Under the pieces are notes generated by a model. It saw only the letters and a program-made list of their open reading frames with translations. It searched no databases and had not been told where the DNA came from. Position numbers and translations under genes: made by a program. From Linderina pennispora (lineage: Eukaryota > Kickxellomycota > Kickxellomycetes > Kickxellales > Kickxellaceae), in the NCBI RefSeq assembly GCF_002104995.1, contig NW_024468259.1, forward strand, positions 558,001-622,000: 64,000 bases of DNA. The letters are read 5' to 3'. This document shows, in pieces, positions 62,480 through 64,000 of this stretch; the first letter of the stretch is position 1, and each line of letters opens with the position of its first letter.

Positions 62480-64000
62480 ATGTCCTTCAAGTTTACGGCC
62501 AAGGCGCATCTAGCGTACACGAAATCGAAGCCCGATGAGGTTGGCCTGACGCCCGGCGACACACTCAATGTGACGAATGATGAGCACGGCGAGTGGTGGG
62601 TGGGGGTGAACACGACGACCGGCGAGTCTGGGTGGTTCCCGGCGAACTACGTCAGCAAGGTGGAGGAGCACCGGACGCCGCCGCCGGCACGTCGGCCCAA
62701 GAAGCCGAAGCGCATGGCGCGCGCGCTGCAGTCCTTCGAGGCGGTCGAGGACGACGACCTGGCCCTGCAGCCCGGCGACATAGTCGAGATCATCCAGGAG
62801 ACGGACGGCTGGTGCCTGGGCAAGAACAACGGCAGTACTGGTATGTTCCCGGCCGACTTTGTCGAGGAAATCGCAAATGAACCGGCTGCCCATCCGCTGC
62901 CGCCGATTCCTCCGCGTGCTGCCACCACGACGTCGCTGCCGCCGCTGCCGAAAAGGACTGCGACGCAGCCGGCGGGCGGGCTGCCGGCACCACCGGTGCA
63001 GAGTCCGCCGCTGCCGCCAAGGGCCTCGGTTGACCAGGAGAGGAAGCATGAGGAGGAGAAGAAGGATAAGCACAAGTCGAAGCGCATAAGCAGGCTGTTT
63101 AGCACCAAGAAGACCAAGTCCAAGGAGCACGAGCACGAACACCAGCACCAGCACAAGCACCAGCCGCTGCACAAGGTGCCCAGCACCGAGGGCCCTAGCG
63201 TCAGAAGCGTGCCCAGTGCTCAGAGCGCGGGTGCTGTGGATTCGTCGTCCATCCCTGATGAGGTAACATGTCACGTGGAAAGGGGTTTTTGGAGGGGGAT
63301 GACGACACTGCATTTCTATTGCATATTCAAGGAACTCGCCGGCCAAGGTTTCTTGTTTCCTAAACGCTTTTTTGTTGCTTTTATTTCTTAGGAGCCCGAG
63401 GAGAGCACTACGTCGCCTGCCATGCCTAGCCGCCCGCTGCCACAGCCCAGTACCAACCCGTTTACCGGCAGACCTGCTCTGCCGCAACTGCCCAAGGTGC
63501 CGCCAGCTCCGTCGGCCGCAGTTCCGCCGCCGCCACCAGCTGGAGCTGCACCCCCCATGCTCGGCGTGTCTCTTTCCATGCAGCCGCTTCCCGCTGGAGG
63601 TATCCCTCTGGGCGCTCCGCCTGTCCTGCCGGTGCGCCGCCCATCTGCATCGTCAGTGGCCAGTGGCACCTCAAGTGTCCGTGAGGGATCAGTGCCGCTG
63701 CCGCCGCTGCCGCAGGTGCAGCAGGTGCCCAAGACTGTCGATGAAGAGGGAGCTTCGGATGAGGGGGATGACGCAGACAAGCCCCAGAAGGAGGATGAGG
63801 CGGGTTCAGAAAAGGACGACCAGGAGGAGGGGGCGGATGAGGGTGGCAAGGATGCGGAGAGCACCGCGCCGGCCAGCAAGCCGCGCGGGGACCCGAAGCT
63901 GGCCAAGATCATCGAGGACTACGAGGCGACATCGAACGAGGAACTGAATCTGATTTCCGGTGATGTAGTCACAATCATCCATCGAGGCACAGACGGCGAG
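62480..64000 (+). CDS. Multi-SH3 adaptor protein (3' end cut by window)
   Basis: Two exons seen, 62480-63262 and 63392 onward; the 129-bp intron has GTAACA...TCTTAG ends and keeps frame (IPDE|EPEESTTSP). 464 residues visible. SH3-1 at about residues 3-60 (YTKSKPDEVGLTPGD, GWFPANYV). SH3-2 at about 79-135 (ARALQSFEAVEDDDLALQPG, GMFPADFVEEI). Proline-rich segments follow (PLPPIPPRAA; SAAVPPPPPAGAAPP), then a Lys/His-rich region. A third SH3 starts at about residue 429 (IIEDYEATSNEELNLISGD) and runs off the window. The tandem plus third SH3 layout recalls CIN85/CD2AP and Sla1 endocytic adaptors, binding Pro-rich partners at actin patches. Confidence 0.88.

Overview
This is nuclear DNA of a fungus. 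Most genes are single-exon; a few carry one or two GT-AG introns of about 80-460 bp. Gene deserts are AT-rich, and TATA boxes stand ahead of small secreted-protein genes. The gene set (exomer ChAPs subunit, gamma-tubulin, Sec7, Bos1, Vps37, Dus3, Ccs1, ketopantoate hydroxymethyltransferase, xylulokinase, DNRLRE-type secreted proteins, a membrane-anchored Josephin protease) suggests an early-diverging filamentous fungus. A Kickxellomycotina/Coemansia-like origin is my guess from general character, not from any marker comparison.

Layout. 0-10.4 kb: end of an amino-acid permease converging on a DHA2/VBA-type MFS transporter, HPT1-type phosphoribosyltransferase, two DNRLRE secreted proteins flanking DUS3, an aquaglyceroporin and VPS37. 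10.7-33.2 kb: a nested repeat structure. Outer direct repeats of about 740 bp each carry tRNA-Ala. Inside them lie two inverted arms of about 4.9 kb (12583-17489 and 26598-31503), each with tRNA-Asp, tRNA-Lys, a 168-bp MITE-like element, AT-rich noncoding DNA and a LINE-like remnant. The arms enclose a 9.1-kb cassette: ChAPs, gamma-tubulin, Josephin protease, a Tyr/Lys-repeat secreted protein and an arrestin-related protein. 33.9-39.9 kb: SEC7. 41.5-45.7 kb: four related small secreted-protein genes, three of them frameshifted. 46.8-54.7 kb: an unrecognised spliced gene, a polyQ/zinc-motif protein, a cytochrome P450 and a DUF2470-like membrane protein. 56.3-64 kb: a decayed MDR oxidoreductase, BOS1, ketopantoate hydroxymethyltransferase, a frameshifted xylulokinase, CCS1 and a multi-SH3 adaptor running off the end.

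The most striking feature is the inverted repeat. The only differences I found between the arms are three homopolymer-length changes. Both arm ends fall inside coding sequence: the outer ends in two paralogous 74-codon genes, the inner end in the arrestin C-terminus. Crossover between the arms would invert the cassette and still leave every one of these genes intact. Several genes here act in Golgi/endosome membrane traffic (ChAPs, SEC7, BOS1, VPS37, arrestin-related adaptor, SH3 adaptor), but nothing in the sequence shows that they are co-regulated.
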